A stretch of DNA of 64,000 nucleotides, taken from contig NZ_CP039371.1 of assembly GCF_005080685.1 (NCBI RefSeq), forward strand, positions 496,001 through 560,000, in the 5' to 3' direction. The position numbers were made by a program, and so were the translations under genes. Under the pieces are notes generated by a model. It worked only from the letters and a program-made list of their open reading frames with translations, had not been told where the DNA came from and made no database searches. This stretch comes from Pseudomonas putida (GTDB lineage Bacteria; Pseudomonadota; Gammaproteobacteria; Pseudomonadales; Pseudomonadaceae). Below, piece after piece: positions 39,132 through 48,655 of this stretch (the first letter of the stretch is position 1; each line of letters starts with the position of its first letter).

Positions 39132-40130
39132 TTATTCCTTCGGCACCATCCATCCCCGCACCCGGCGGAACAGCTGTTCCTGCTCTGCCACGGCGTTACC
39201 CGGCATGGCGATCAGCGACAGCTGCTTGTACTGGCTTTCCTTCTGCCGCTTGCTGGCCTGCAAGCGCGATTCGGCTGCCTTGCGATCCACGTTGCGGGTA
39301 GCGAAGTACAGGTCGGCAGCCGGTACCTTCAGGGTCGGCGCCAGTGCTTCGAGATCCTGCTCGACCCGTGCCGGCGTCTGCGCAGCCACCATGACCAGCT
39401 TCTGCACCTGCGGTGGCTGCTTCTCGCTCAGATAGCGCGCCGCCCAGTAGGCACCGCTGCCATGGCCGATCAGCACGATGCTGCGCGAGTTGTGTTGCTG
39501 GGCGTAGGCCACCGCTGCGTCGAGGCGAGCGAAGATACGCTCGGCATCGGCCTGGTCGTTGTGCTCGCTCGCCTCGGCGGCATCGGTGCCTTCGGCGGTG
39601 TCGGCATCGGCTGCAGTTGCCTGGGCGACGTTGGCGTTGGCATCGTCCGGGGTGTCCTTGGCCGGGGCGCTTTCGCCCTTGCCCTGCTCCGGCGCTGGGG
39701 CGGGTTTGGCCTCGACCCGTGCCTGGGGGCGTTCGGCGAGCAGGTCGGGCAGGCTGACGCTCAGGCTGTGCCAGCCGATGTCGGGGAACTTGCGCCGCAG
39801 TGGGCCGACGGTGTCGGGCCAGTCGGCGCTCTCGCCAGCGCCGGGCACGATGATCACTGCGCCCTGGGGGTCGGCATCGTTGGCCGGCTTCCACAAGGCC
39901 AGGAAGCTTTCCGCACCGGCCTGCAAGGTTTGCTGTTCGGCCTTGGGTACGCGTGCCTCCAGGGCCAGGGCATCCTCCTGGCTGCGTTCCAGCAACGGCG
40001 CACGTACAGTAGCGGCGGCAGGCGCTTCGGCCGCCGCCTGGGGTGGTTCGGCTTCGGCGGCCAGGGCCCCGAGCGGAAGGATCGAAGCCAGGCAGCACAT
40101 TGCCAGCGTCGTGCGATAAAGTGTGGACAT
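39132..40130 (-). CDS. DUF3530 family exported protein, alpha/beta-hydrolase-like
   Basis: 332 residues. A signal peptide (about 1-25, cut after ALAAE or nearby) suggests a periplasmic location. The second half contains IVLIGHGSGAYWAARYL, a G-H-G-S-G nucleophile elbow, with VVMVAAQTPAR after it, as in alpha/beta hydrolases; the family is annotated as DUF3530 without known substrate. A low-complexity Ala/Asp/Glu stretch lies around residues 145-195. It stands alone between a REP pair and the divergent sensor kinase gene. Confidence 0.82.
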   Translation of the reverse strand: MSTLYRTTLAMCCLASILPLGALAAEAEPPQAAAEAPAAATVRAPLLERSQEDALALEARVPKAEQQTLQAGAESFLALWKPANDADPQGAVIIVPGAGESADWPDTVGPLRRKFPDIGWHSLSVSLPDLLAERPQARVEAKPAPAPEQGKGESAPAKDTPDDANANVAQATAADADTAEGTDAAEASEHNDQADAERIFARLDAAVAYAQQHNSRSIVLIGHGSGAYWAARYLSEKQPPQVQKLVMVAAQTPARVEQDLEALAPTLKVPAADLYFATRNVDRKAAESRLQASKRQKESQYKQLSLIAMPGNAVAEQEQLFRRVRGWMVPKE

Positions 40131-40225
40131 GAATCAACCCAAGGCCAGAATGATACCGGCAGCCTAATAGTATTTGCCCGCGACGGCCATGCTGCATGGC
40201 CGTCCTTGCCAGGACGAGCGTGTAG

Positions 40226-42631
40226 ATGAAGCGACTGCGTCACCTGTTGGTTATCGGCTGTTTGTGTCTGCCCTTGATCGCTTGGGCAAGGCCTGAGGTG
40301 GCACCGCAGGTGGTGCTCGATCCTGCGCAGCAGCAGTGGCTCGATGCCCATCGCACCCTGCGTGTCGGCGTGGTATTGCAGGCGCCATACGCCCAGTTCG
40401 ACCGGCGCTTGCAGCAGCTCTACGGAGCCAATGTGGAGCTGATAAACGGGCTCGCCCAAGCCTTGCGGCTGGATCTTACCTGGCGCACGTTCGCCGACCA
40501 GGGCAGTCTCGAGCATGCCCTCCAGGCCGGTGAGATCGACTTCGCCCCAGGGCTTACGCAGACGCCAGCCAGCCTGCGCCGATGGTTGTTCAGCGACCCC
40601 TACATGCGCGTGCCGCAGTTGCTGGTGGGGCTGCGTGGCAACAGCCAGACGGCCGTGGAGCTTGAAAAGCTCGGCGTCGATGAGCGGGTGGCGGTGCGCA
40701 TGCCGGGCGCCCTGGCCGATTACCTGCGCGGCAACTACGCCAACCTCAACCTGCAGGGCGTGCCCGATGAGCGTGAGGCCTTGCAGTTGGTGGTCGCCGG
40801 CCAGGCCAGCTACGCCGTGCTCGACGAAGCCCAGCTCAGTCGCCTGTCCCGCGAGAGCGAGTTCGGCGATTTGGCTGTGGTCGGCGACATCGGTTTGCCG
40901 CAACTGCTGCGGGTCGGCTCCCGACGCGACTGGCCAGTGTTGGCCGAGGTGCTGGAAAAGGGCTTGCAGGCCATGCCCGCCAGGGATCTGGAGCAATTGC
41001 ACGGGCGCTGGCTGCAACCCAGGCATACGCGCTTCAGTGAGTCGCCGGGCTTCTGGCAGAACCTTGCCTGGCTGTTCGGCATGTTGCTGTTGTGCGCCTT
41101 CGCCACCTTGCTCTGGCAGCGCCGCGAGCAGCAGCGCCTGGAGCGCGATCTGCTGGCGGCGCGCGAGCACCTGGCCGAGCGCCAGGTCCGCGAGGAGGCA
41201 TTGCGCTTGAGCCAGTTCGCCAGCGACCAGAGCACGGTGGGCATTCTCTGGGTCAACTGGGACAGCCATGTGCGCTATGCCAACCATGCCGTCCAGCACA
41301 TGCTGGGGTATGCCGAGGGCGAATTGCTCGAGCGACCGCTGGTGGACTTCGAGCCTCAGTTGACCATGGACCGCTGGCTGGAGTTGTGGAAGGGCGCACG
41401 TGGCGGCGATGCCGCGCTGGCGGCGTTCGAGACCCACTGCCTGCGCGCCGATGGCACGCTGATGCCGGTGGCCGTGTCGCTGAGCTTCCTGCGTTTTCGC
41501 GATGCCGAGTACCTGGTGGTGTACATCGCCGACGTCACCGAGCGCCAGCGGGCACTGGCAGCGCTGCGCGAGAGCGAGGCGCGGCTCAAGGGCATTGCTG
41601 CCAACGTCCCTGGCCTGGTGTTCCGGCTGGAGCGCGACCCGGCCGAAGGCGACCTGGAGTTTCCCTATATCAGCGAGGGCAGCGAGGCGTTGGTCGGCTA
41701 TCTGCCCAGTGAAATCCAGCATCCGCAGATGGGCCTGCGCAACCTCGTGCACCCCGATGACCGTGCCGATTACCATCGGGTCCAGGACCTGGCCTTGGCC
41801 AGCGACCAGGACTGGTCGTGGCAGGGGCGTATCCTGACCCGCCAGGGCGAGCAGCGCTGGGCCGACATCAAGGCCAGCACGCGGCGCCTGGCCAATGGCC
41901 GGGTCGTCTGGGATGGCATCGTCTGGGACATCACCCAGGGCAAGCGGGCAGAGTTGGAGCTGGCGCGTTCCCAGGAGCAACTGCGCGAATTGTCGGCGCA
42001 CCTGGAAAGCGTGCGTGAAGAGGAAAAGGCGCGCATCGCCCGCGAAGTGCATGATGAGCTGGGGCAGATGCTCACGGTGCTCAAGCTCGAGGTGTCGATG
42101 TGCGAACTGGCCTACGCCGAGCTGGACCCAGGCCTGGGCGAGCGCATGGCGAGCATGAAACGGCTGATCGCGCAGTTGTTCCAATTGGCGCGTGACGTGG
42201 CCAGCGCATTGCGCCCGCCGATCCTCGACGCCGGTATCGCCTCGGCCATCGAGTGGCAGGCGCGCCGCTTCGAGGCGCGCACGCAGATTCCATGCCTGGT
42301 GCAGGTCCCGGATTGTCTGCCAGCATTGAGCGATGCCAAGGCCACCGGGCTGTTCCGCATTCTTCAAGAGGCGCTGACCAATGTCATGCGCCATGCCCAG
42401 GCGCACAGCGTGGAGATCGAACTGGCGCACGAGCGCGGGCAGCTCCGCATGACCGTCAGCGACGATGGCGTGGGCTTCTGCCGCGAGCAGCCGCGGCCTT
42501 CGTCGTTCGGCCTGGTGGGCGTGCGCGAGCGGGTGCTGATGCTCGGTGGCAGCATGGCATTGGACAGCGAACCGGGCGAGGGCACCAGCCTGAGCGTGAC
42601 GATACCGTTGGAAACAGGAGAACGAGCGTGA
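40226..42631 (+). CDS. Hybrid-input sensor histidine kinase with periplasmic binding domain (NarL class)
   Basis: 801 residues. A signal/anchor segment (1-22) and a type 3 solute-binding domain (about 40-265) face the periplasm, one membrane helix lies at about 277-298, two PAS domains follow (about 325-445 and 450-575), then HisKA_3 with the phospho-acceptor His609 in REVHDELGQML and an HATPase_c domain (LQEALTNVMRHAQA as N box, SDDGVGF as G1). The last bases overlap the response regulator start (GTGA). The stimulus is unknown; the binding domain points to a small amino-acid-like ligand. Confidence 0.92.
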   Translation: MKRLRHLLVIGCLCLPLIAWARPEVAPQVVLDPAQQQWLDAHRTLRVGVVLQAPYAQFDRRLQQLYGANVELINGLAQALRLDLTWRTFADQGSLEHALQAGEIDFAPGLTQTPASLRRWLFSDPYMRVPQLLVGLRGNSQTAVELEKLGVDERVAVRMPGALADYLRGNYANLNLQGVPDEREALQLVVAGQASYAVLDEAQLSRLSRESEFGDLAVVGDIGLPQLLRVGSRRDWPVLAEVLEKGLQAMPARDLEQLHGRWLQPRHTRFSESPGFWQNLAWLFGMLLLCAFATLLWQRREQQRLERDLLAAREHLAERQVREEALRLSQFASDQSTVGILWVNWDSHVRYANHAVQHMLGYAEGELLERPLVDFEPQLTMDRWLELWKGARGGDAALAAFETHCLRADGTLMPVAVSLSFLRFRDAEYLVVYIADVTERQRALAALRESEARLKGIAANVPGLVFRLERDPAEGDLEFPYISEGSEALVGYLPSEIQHPQMGLRNLVHPDDRADYHRVQDLALASDQDWSWQGRILTRQGEQRWADIKASTRRLANGRVVWDGIVWDITQGKRAELELARSQEQLRELSAHLESVREEEKARIAREVHDELGQMLTVLKLEVSMCELAYAELDPGLGERMASMKRLIAQLFQLARDVASALRPPILDAGIASAIEWQARRFEARTQIPCLVQVPDCLPALSDAKATGLFRILQEALTNVMRHAQAHSVEIELAHERGQLRMTVSDDGVGFCREQPRPSSFGLVGVRERVLMLGGSMALDSEPGEGTSLSVTIPLETGERA

Positions 42632-43257
42632 TTCGAGTGCTGGTGGCCGAAGACCACACCATCGTCCGTGAAGGCATCAAGCAATTGATCGGCCTGGCCA
42701 AGGACATGCAGGTGGCCGGTGAAGCGGGGAATGGCGAGCAACTGTTGGAGACCCTGCGCCATACGCCGTGCGAGGTGGTGCTGCTGGACATCTCGATGCC
42801 TGGCGTCAATGGCCTGGAGGCGATCCCGCGGATACGCGCCCTGGCCGATGCCCCGGCGATCCTGATGCTGTCGATGCACGACGAGGCGCAGATGGCCGCA
42901 CGCGCGCTCAAGGCCGGTGCCGCCGGCTATGCCACCAAGGACAGCGACCCCGCGCTGCTGCTCACCGCCATTCGCCGGGTGGCAGGTGGCGGGCGCTACA
43001 TCGACCCGGCCCTGGCCGACCGCATGGTCTTCGAGGTCGGCCTGACCGAGACCCGGCCGCTGCACACGCTGTTGTCGGAGCGCGAGTTCTCGGTGTTCGA
43101 ACGTCTGGCCCAGGGCGCCAACGTCAACGACATCGCCCAGCAACTGGCGTTGTCGAGCAAGACCATCAGCACCCACAAGGCGCGGCTGATGCAGAAGCTG
43201 CGGGTCAATTCACTGGCCGAGCTGGTGAAGTACGCCATGGAACACAAGCTTATCTAA
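42628..43257 (+). CDS. LuxR/NarL-type response regulator (GTG start)
   Basis: 209 residues. The receiver domain (1-120) has EDHT near the N-terminus, the phospho-acceptor Asp in VVLLDISMPG (about residue 53) and a Lys in ATKDSD. The C-terminal LuxR helix-turn-helix is in LSEREFSVFERLAQGANVND and SSKTISTHKARLMQKL. GTG at 42628 is chosen because AGGAG precedes it by 8 bases and the receiver domain begins there. Partner of the upstream kinase. Two inverted repeats just downstream may be its targets. Confidence 0.93.
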   Translation: MIRVLVAEDHTIVREGIKQLIGLAKDMQVAGEAGNGEQLLETLRHTPCEVVLLDISMPGVNGLEAIPRIRALADAPAILMLSMHDEAQMAARALKAGAAGYATKDSDPALLLTAIRRVAGGGRYIDPALADRMVFEVGLTETRPLHTLLSEREFSVFERLAQGANVNDIAQQLALSSKTISTHKARLMQKLRVNSLAELVKYAMEHKLI

Positions 43258-43268
43258 AAGCGACGTGG

Positions 43269-43288
43269 CTGTAGGGGGATCCCTACAG
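43269..43288. promoter_or_regulatory. Inverted repeat CTGTAGGG-GGAT-CCCTACAG
   Basis: Perfect 8-bp arms with a 4-base spacer, beginning 12 bases after the response-regulator stop. There is no T tract. Size and symmetry fit a site for a dimeric LuxR-type regulator; it could equally form a short RNA hairpin. Confidence 0.5.
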
Positions 43289-43289
43289 C

Positions 43290-43318
43290 GAGATTGCCAT
43301 CAGACTGATGGCAATCTC
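43290..43318 (+). terminator. Inverted repeat GAGATTGCCATCAG / CTGATGGCAATCTC
   Basis: Perfect 14-bp arms around a single central base, one base after the previous repeat and about 80 bases before the ABC transporter genes. As RNA it is a long tight hairpin but lacks a U tract (UCAGUGCCCC follows), so a terminator is uncertain; as DNA it could be an operator. Confidence 0.4.
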
Positions 43319-43396
43319 TCAGTGCCCCCGATTTTCGGGCGCCCGCGGCTCTTCTACGCTGTTGCCCACGCAGTCATCCAAGAGAAAGGTGCAGGC

Positions 43397-44521
43397 ATGA
43401 GCGAGGCGAATTCGAACGCTGCCAGCGGTGAGACACTGGTCAGCTTTCGCGGTGTGCAGAAGAGCTACGACGGCGAATCGCTGATCGTCAAGAACCTGAA
43501 CCTGGACATCCGCAAAGGTGAGTTCCTGACCCTGCTCGGCCCCTCGGGCTCGGGCAAGACCACCAGCCTGATGATGCTCGCCGGCTTCGAGACGCCTACC
43601 GCTGGCGAGATCCAGCTGGCCGGCCGCTCGATCAACAACGTGCCGCCGCACAAACGCGACATCGGCATGGTGTTCCAGAACTACGCCCTGTTCCCGCACA
43701 TGACCGTGGCCGAGAACCTGGCCTTTCCGTTGAGCGTGCGCAACCTGAGCAAGACCGACATCAGCGAGCGGGTCAAACGCGTGCTCGGCATGGTCCAGCT
43801 CGATGCCTTCGCCAAGCGTTACCCCGGCCAGCTTTCCGGCGGCCAGCAGCAGCGGGTGGCGCTGGCCCGGGCACTGGTCTTCGAGCCGCAGCTGGTGCTG
43901 ATGGACGAACCGCTCGGCGCGCTCGACAAGCAACTGCGCGAACACATGCAGATGGAGATCAAGCACATCCACCAGCGCCTGGGCGTGACCGTGGTCTACG
44001 TGACCCACGATCAGGGCGAGGCGCTGACCATGTCCGACCGCGTGGCGGTGTTCCATCAGGGCGAGATCCAGCAGATCGCCGACCCCCGCACCCTCTACGA
44101 AGAGCCTTGCAACACCTTCGTCGCCAACTTCATCGGCGAGAACAATCGCATCAACGGCATCCTCCTTGGCAGCGACGGCGAGCGCTGCCAGGTCCAGCTG
44201 GCGCGTGGGGAGCGCGTCGAGGCCCTGGCGGTGAACGTCGGCCAGGCCGGCGAGCCGGTAACGCTGTCGATCCGCCCCGAGCGCGTGCGTCTGAATGGCC
44301 ACAGCGACCGTTGCGTCAACCGCTTTTCCGGGCGAGTCGCCGAGTTCATCTACCTGGGCGACCACGTGCGGGTGCGCCTGGAGGTGTGCGGCAAGGCCGA
44401 TTTCTTCGTCAAGCAGCCGATCGCCGAACTCGACCCCGCCCTGAGCGTCGGCGATGTGGTGCCGTTGGGCTGGGCGATCGAACACGCCCGTGCGCTCGAC
44501 CCGATTGCCGAAACCCTCTGA
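43397..44521 (+). CDS. Polyamine-type ABC transporter, ATP-binding protein
   Basis: 374-residue PotA/PotG-like ATPase. Walker [10 protein letters not shown], signature [15 protein letters not shown], Walker [13 protein letters not shown] and the switch VTHDQGEA are intact; the C-terminal about 110 residues are a TOBE_2 regulatory domain. I start at ATG 43397 ([17 protein letters not shown]), with GAAAGG upstream, although the frame is open from 43265 through the inverted repeats. First gene of a four-gene import operon. Substrate may be a polyamine or related amine such as GABA; not decidable here. Confidence 0.92.
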   Translation: MSEANSNAASGETLVSFRGVQKSYDGESLIVKNLNLDIRKGEFLTLLGPSGSGKTTSLMMLAGFETPTAGEIQLAGRSINNVPPHKRDIGMVFQNYALFPHMTVAENLAFPLSVRNLSKTDISERVKRVLGMVQLDAFAKRYPGQLSGGQQQRVALARALVFEPQLVLMDEPLGALDKQLREHMQMEIKHIHQRLGVTVVYVTHDQGEALTMSDRVAVFHQGEIQQIADPRTLYEEPCNTFVANFIGENNRINGILLGSDGERCQVQLARGERVEALAVNVGQAGEPVTLSIRPERVRLNGHSDRCVNRFSGRVAEFIYLGDHVRVRLEVCGKADFFVKQPIAELDPALSVGDVVPLGWAIEHARALDPIAETL

Positions 44522-44561
44522 TGGACCGCTTCACCAACCCTGTACTGTGGAGAGAAGAATA

Positions 44562-45596
44562 ATGCACAAGCAGTTGAAGATGACCGCTCTGGCCCTAGGC
44601 TTAGTTATCGCCGGCCAGGCCCTGGCAGCGGATCTCACCGTGGTGTCCTTCGGCGGTGCCAACAAGGCAGCGCAGGTCAAGGCGTTCTACGAGCCTTGGG
44701 AGAAGGCAGGCAAAGGCAAGATCGTCGCCGGTGAATACAACGGTGAAATGGCCAAGGTCAAGGCCATGGTCGACACCAACAGCGTGTCCTGGAACCTGGT
44801 CGAGGTCGAGTCGCCGGAACTGGCCCGGGGGTGTGACGAAGGCATGTTCGAGGAACTCGACCCCGCGCTGTTCGGCAATGAGTCCGACTACGTCAAGGGT
44901 GCTATCCAGCCGTGCGGCGTAGGCTTCTTCGTCTGGTCGACCGTGTTGGCGTACAATGCCGACAAGCTCAAGACCGCCCCCACCAGCTGGGCCGATTTCT
45001 GGGACACCAAGAAATTTCCGGGCAAGCGCGGCCTGCGCAAGGGCGCCAAGTACACCCTCGAGTTCGCCCTGATGGCCGACGGCGTGGCACCCAAGGACGT
45101 CTACCAGGTGCTGGGCACCAAGGAAGGTGTGGACCGTGCGTTCAAGAAGCTCGACGAGCTCAAGCCGAGCATCCAGTGGTGGGAAGCCGGCGCCCAGCCG
45201 CCGCAGTACCTGGCCTCGGGTGACGTGGTCATGAGCTCGGCCTATAACGGCCGGATCGCGGCGGTACAGAAAGAGAGCAACCTCAAGGTGGTGTGGAACG
45301 GCGGCATCTACGACTTCGACGCCTGGGCCATTCCCAAAGGCGCCAAGGATGCGGAGCAAGCGAAGCAGTTCATCGCCTTCAGCGTGCAGCCCGAGCAGCA
45401 GAAAACCTATTCCGAAAACATCGCCTACGGCCCGGCCAATGCCAAGGCGGTAGACATGCTGTCGGACGAGGTGAAGAAAGACATGCCGACCACGCCTGAA
45501 AACATCGCCAACCAGGTGCAGATCGACGTGGCCTTCTGGGCCGATAACAGCGAGCAGTTGGAACAACGCTTCAACGCGTGGGCTGCGAAGAAGTGA
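44562..45596 (+). CDS. Polyamine-type ABC transporter, periplasmic binding protein
   Basis: 344 residues with a signal peptide ending GQALAAD (about 1-22). Type 2 periplasmic binding fold of the PotD/PotF class: VVSFGGANKAAQVKAFYEPW at the mature N-terminus and VVWNGGIYDFDAWAIPKGAK late. I start at ATG 44562 after GAGAGAA. It follows the ATPase gene by 40 bases and is separated from the permeases by a REP pair, so it may be made in excess, as binding proteins usually are. Confidence 0.92.
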   Translation: MHKQLKMTALALGLVIAGQALAADLTVVSFGGANKAAQVKAFYEPWEKAGKGKIVAGEYNGEMAKVKAMVDTNSVSWNLVEVESPELARGCDEGMFEELDPALFGNESDYVKGAIQPCGVGFFVWSTVLAYNADKLKTAPTSWADFWDTKKFPGKRGLRKGAKYTLEFALMADGVAPKDVYQVLGTKEGVDRAFKKLDELKPSIQWWEAGAQPPQYLASGDVVMSSAYNGRIAAVQKESNLKVVWNGGIYDFDAWAIPKGAKDAEQAKQFIAFSVQPEQQKTYSENIAYGPANAKAVDMLSDEVKKDMPTTPENIANQVQIDVAFWADNSEQLEQRFNAWAAKK

Positions 45597-45617
45597 CCGC
45601 CCAGTAAGCGTGGCCGC

Positions 45618-45683
45618 CATCGCCGGCAGGCCGGCTCCTAGCAGAACCGCCAGATCTCTGTAGGAGCCGGCTTGCCGGCGATG
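45618..45683. repeat. REP pair between binding-protein and permease genes
   Basis: CATCGCCGGCAGGCCGGCTC at 45618 onward and its near-exact reverse complement up to 45683 (23-base arms, one G-U pair, 20-base spacer). It stands inside the operon, between tandem genes, where a stem-loop would stabilise the upstream message and reduce permease expression. Confidence 0.8.
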
Positions 45684-45735
45684 GGCCGGACAGCAGCCCG
45701 ATCGACCCTGTTTTTACTGTTTCGTGGAGTTCGCC

Positions 45736-46983
45736 ATGGCCATTTCAGTGCCGCTCAATGAAGGCGCAGGTCCCAATCTCAAGCAGCGCCTCAAGCACGC
45801 CGAGCGGGTCAACCGCTGGAAGGCGCAGGCGTTGATCGCGCCGCTGGCGCTGTTTCTGCTGCTGGTGTTCCTGGTGCCGATTGCCGCGCTCCTGTACAAG
45901 AGCGTCGGCAACCCCGAGGTGGTCGCCGGCCTGCCGCGCACCGTCGAGCTGGTATCGCAGTGGGACGGCAAGGGCTTGCCCGATGAAACGGCGTACCAGG
46001 CACTGAGCCAGGACCTGGCCGAATCGCGCAAGAACCAGACCCTGGGCGACCTCTCCAAACGCCTGAACATGGAACTGGCCGGCTACCGCAGCCTGCTGGC
46101 CAAGACCGCGCGGGCGTTGCCGTTCAAAAGCGAACCCGCTTCCTATAAAGATGCCTTGCAAGCCCTCGACGAGCGTTGGGGTGATCCTGCCTACTGGCAG
46201 GCGATCCGGCGCAACACCAGTCAGGTGACCTCGTTCTACCTGCTGGCCGCGCTCGATCACCGCATCGACGACCTGGGCGAATTGGCCAAGGCCACCCCGG
46301 ATCAGGCCATCTACCTGGATATCTTCGCCCGCACCCTGTGGATGGGCGTGGTGATCACCGCCATCTGCCTGCTGCTGGCCTACCCCTTGGCCTACCTGCT
46401 GGCGAACCTGCCGACCCGGCAAAGCAACCTGTTGATGATCCTCGTGCTGTTGCCGTTCTGGACGTCGATCCTGGTGCGGGTGGCAGCCTGGATCGTGCTG
46501 TTGCAGTCGGGCGGGCTGATCAACAGCGCGCTGATGGCCATGGGCATCATCGACCAACCGCTGGAGCTGGTGTTCAACCGCACGGGGGTGTACATCTCGA
46601 TGGTGCACATCCTGCTGCCGTTCATGATCCTGCCGTTGTACAGCGTGATGAAGGGCATCTCGCCCAGCTACTTGCGTGCGGCGATCTCGCTGGGTTGCCA
46701 TCCGTTCACCAGCTTCTGGCGGGTGTACTTCCCGCAGACCTACGCCGGCGTCGGTGCCGGTTGCCTGCTGGTGTTCATCCTGGCCATCGGCTACTACATC
46801 ACGCCGGCATTGCTGGGCAGCCCGAACGACCAGATGGTCAGTTACTTCGTGGCGTTCTACACCAACACCAGCATCAACTGGGGCATGGCTACCGCGCTGG
46901 GCGGGCTGTTGCTGCTGGCCACCGTGCTGTTGTACCTGATCTATAGCTGGCTGGTCGGTGCCAGCCGCCTGCGCCTGAGCTGA
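45736..46983 (+). CDS. ABC transporter permease (PotB-like) with large periplasmic insert
   Basis: 415 residues, about 120 more than a usual PotB. Membrane helix 1 is at about 35-58; a hydrophilic stretch of roughly 140 residues follows, then the normal core of five helices from about residue 198 with the ATPase-contacting loop near RAAISLGCHPFTSFWRVYFPQ. Start at ATG 45736 with GGAG upstream. The extra loop on the periplasmic side is seen in some amine transporters and may touch the binding protein. Confidence 0.9.
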   Translation: MAISVPLNEGAGPNLKQRLKHAERVNRWKAQALIAPLALFLLLVFLVPIAALLYKSVGNPEVVAGLPRTVELVSQWDGKGLPDETAYQALSQDLAESRKNQTLGDLSKRLNMELAGYRSLLAKTARALPFKSEPASYKDALQALDERWGDPAYWQAIRRNTSQVTSFYLLAALDHRIDDLGELAKATPDQAIYLDIFARTLWMGVVITAICLLLAYPLAYLLANLPTRQSNLLMILVLLPFWTSILVRVAAWIVLLQSGGLINSALMAMGIIDQPLELVFNRTGVYISMVHILLPFMILPLYSVMKGISPSYLRAAISLGCHPFTSFWRVYFPQTYAGVGAGCLLVFILAIGYYITPALLGSPNDQMVSYFVAFYTNTSINWGMATALGGLLLLATVLLYLIYSWLVGASRLRLS

Positions 46984-46994
46984 GGAGCTTCGTC

Positions 46995-47822
46995 ATGCTG
47001 AGCCCATACATGTCGCCCGTGGAGCGGGTCTGGTTCTACAGCCTGCGTATCCTCTGCGGCTTGATCTTGCTGTTCCTGGTGCTGCCGGTGCTGGTCATCG
47101 TGCCGTTGTCGTTCAACAGCGGCAGCTTCCTGGTGTACCCGCTGCAGGGTTTTTCGCTGCAGTGGTACCACGATTTCTTCGCCTCGGCCGAATGGATGCG
47201 GGCCCTGAAGAACAGCATCATCGTCGCCCCGGCGGCCACCGCACTGGCCATGGTGTTCGGCACCCTGGCGGCGATCGGCCTTACCCGCGGCGATTTTCCC
47301 GGCAAGTCGCTGGTGATGGCGCTGGTGATCTCGCCGATGGTGGTGCCGGTGGTGATCATCGGCGTGGCCAGCTACCTGTTCTTCGCGCCGCTGGGCCTGG
47401 GTAACAGTTTCATCTCGTTGATCCTGGTGCATGCGGTGCTGGGCGTGCCGTTCGTCATCATCACCGTGTCGGCGACCTTGCAGGGCTTCAACTACAACCT
47501 GGTGCGCGCGGCCGCCAGTCTCGGCGCCTCGCCGTTGCTGGCGTTCCGCCGGGTGACCTTGCCGCTGATCGCGCCAGGGGTGATCAGCGGTGCGTTGTTC
47601 GCCTTCGCTACGTCGTTCGACGAGGTGGTGGTCACGTTGTTTCTGGCCGGGCCCGAACAGGCGACCCTGCCGCGGCAGATGTTCAGTGGCATTCGCGAGA
47701 ACCTGAGCCCGACGATTGCCGCGGCGGCGACGTTGTTGATCGTCTTTTCGGTGGTGTTGCTGCTGACCCTGGAATGGCTGCGCGGGCGTAGCGAGAAGTT
47801 GCGGACCCAGCAACCGGCGTAA
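46995..47822 (+). CDS. ABC transporter permease (PotC-like)
   Basis: 275 residues with six predicted membrane helices and the coupling loop VRAAASLGASPLLAFRRVTLP (E-A-A-x3-G-type motif as R-A-A-A-S-L-G). GGAG lies 8 bases before the ATG and the gene follows the first permease by 11 bases. Last gene of the import operon; a GC-rich inverted repeat follows. Confidence 0.93.
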   Translation: MLSPYMSPVERVWFYSLRILCGLILLFLVLPVLVIVPLSFNSGSFLVYPLQGFSLQWYHDFFASAEWMRALKNSIIVAPAATALAMVFGTLAAIGLTRGDFPGKSLVMALVISPMVVPVVIIGVASYLFFAPLGLGNSFISLILVHAVLGVPFVIITVSATLQGFNYNLVRAAASLGASPLLAFRRVTLPLIAPGVISGALFAFATSFDEVVVTLFLAGPEQATLPRQMFSGIRENLSPTIAAAATLLIVFSVVLLLTLEWLRGRSEKLRTQQPA

Positions 47823-47832
47823 TGGTGTGTCG

Positions 47833-47881
47833 CCTGTCCCGGCCCTTTCGCGCCGAACCGCCGCGAAAGGGCCTGGACAGG
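47833..47881. terminator. Inverted repeat ending the transporter operon
   Basis: CCTGTCC-C-GGCCCTTTCGCG and CGCGAAAGGGCC-T-GGACAGG form an almost perfect 20-bp stem with a 9-base loop, 11 bases after the permease stop. REP-like sequence in terminator position; rpe starts about 100 bases later. Confidence 0.75.
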
Positions 47882-47980
47882 CATTAGCCGCTGGTAGACA
47901 CCCATTGATACCAATCAGCCCTGATCGGTTTCCCTGAGTTACAATGCGCGCCACCGTGATTCTTGCCCAACAGGTGCGCC

Positions 47981-48655
47981 ATGCAGCCCTACGCTATTGC
48001 CCCCTCCATTCTCTCCGCCGATTTCGCTCGTCTGGGCGAGGACGTCGACAAGGTGCTGGCCGCCGGCGCCGACATCGTCCACTTCGATGTGATGGACAAC
48101 CACTACGTGCCCAACCTGACCATCGGCCCGATGGTCTGCACCGCGCTGCGCAAATACGGCGTCACCGCACCGATCGACGTGCACCTGATGGTCAGCCCGG
48201 TCGACCGCATCATCGGCGACTTCATCGAAGCCGGCGCCACCTACATCACCTTCCATCCGGAAGCCTCGCAACACATCGACCGCTCGCTGCAGTTGATCCG
48301 CGACGGTGGTTGCAAGGCCGGCCTGGTGTTCAACCCGGCCACCAGTCTGGATGCGCTGAAGTACGTGATGGACAAGGTCGACATGGTCCTGCTGATGAGC
48401 GTCAACCCAGGCTTCGGCGGGCAGAAGTTCATCCCCGGGACCCTCGACAAGCTGCGCGAGGCCCGCGCCCTGATCGACGCCAGTGGCCGTGATATCCGCC
48501 TGGAGATCGACGGTGGCGTCAACGTCAACAACATTCGCGAAATCGCCGCCGCTGGCGCCGACACCTTCGTCGCGGGCTCGGCCATCTTCAATGCCCCCGA
48601 CTACCAGGAAGTCATCGCCAAGATGCGCGCCGAACTGGCCCAGGCCCGCCCATGA
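47981..48655 (+). CDS. rpe: Rpe, ribulose-phosphate 3-epimerase
   Basis: Interconverts ribulose-5-phosphate and xylulose-5-phosphate. 224-residue TIM barrel with [34 protein letters not shown] (metal His and Asp) and [13 protein letters not shown] start at ATG 47981 (MQPYAIAPS) with AGGTG 4 bases upstream; the frame is open back to 47963. Overlaps gph by 4 bases. Confidence 0.97.
   Translation: MQPYAIAPSILSADFARLGEDVDKVLAAGADIVHFDVMDNHYVPNLTIGPMVCTALRKYGVTAPIDVHLMVSPVDRIIGDFIEAGATYITFHPEASQHIDRSLQLIRDGGCKAGLVFNPATSLDALKYVMDKVDMVLLMSVNPGFGGQKFIPGTLDKLREARALIDASGRDIRLEIDGGVNVNNIREIAAAGADTFVAGSAIFNAPDYQEVIAKMRAELAQARP

Noticed and set aside
39854..42430. Open frame of 858 codons on the minus strand opposite the sensor kinase
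   Set aside because: No domain is recognisable and the plus-strand kinase is complete with all motifs.
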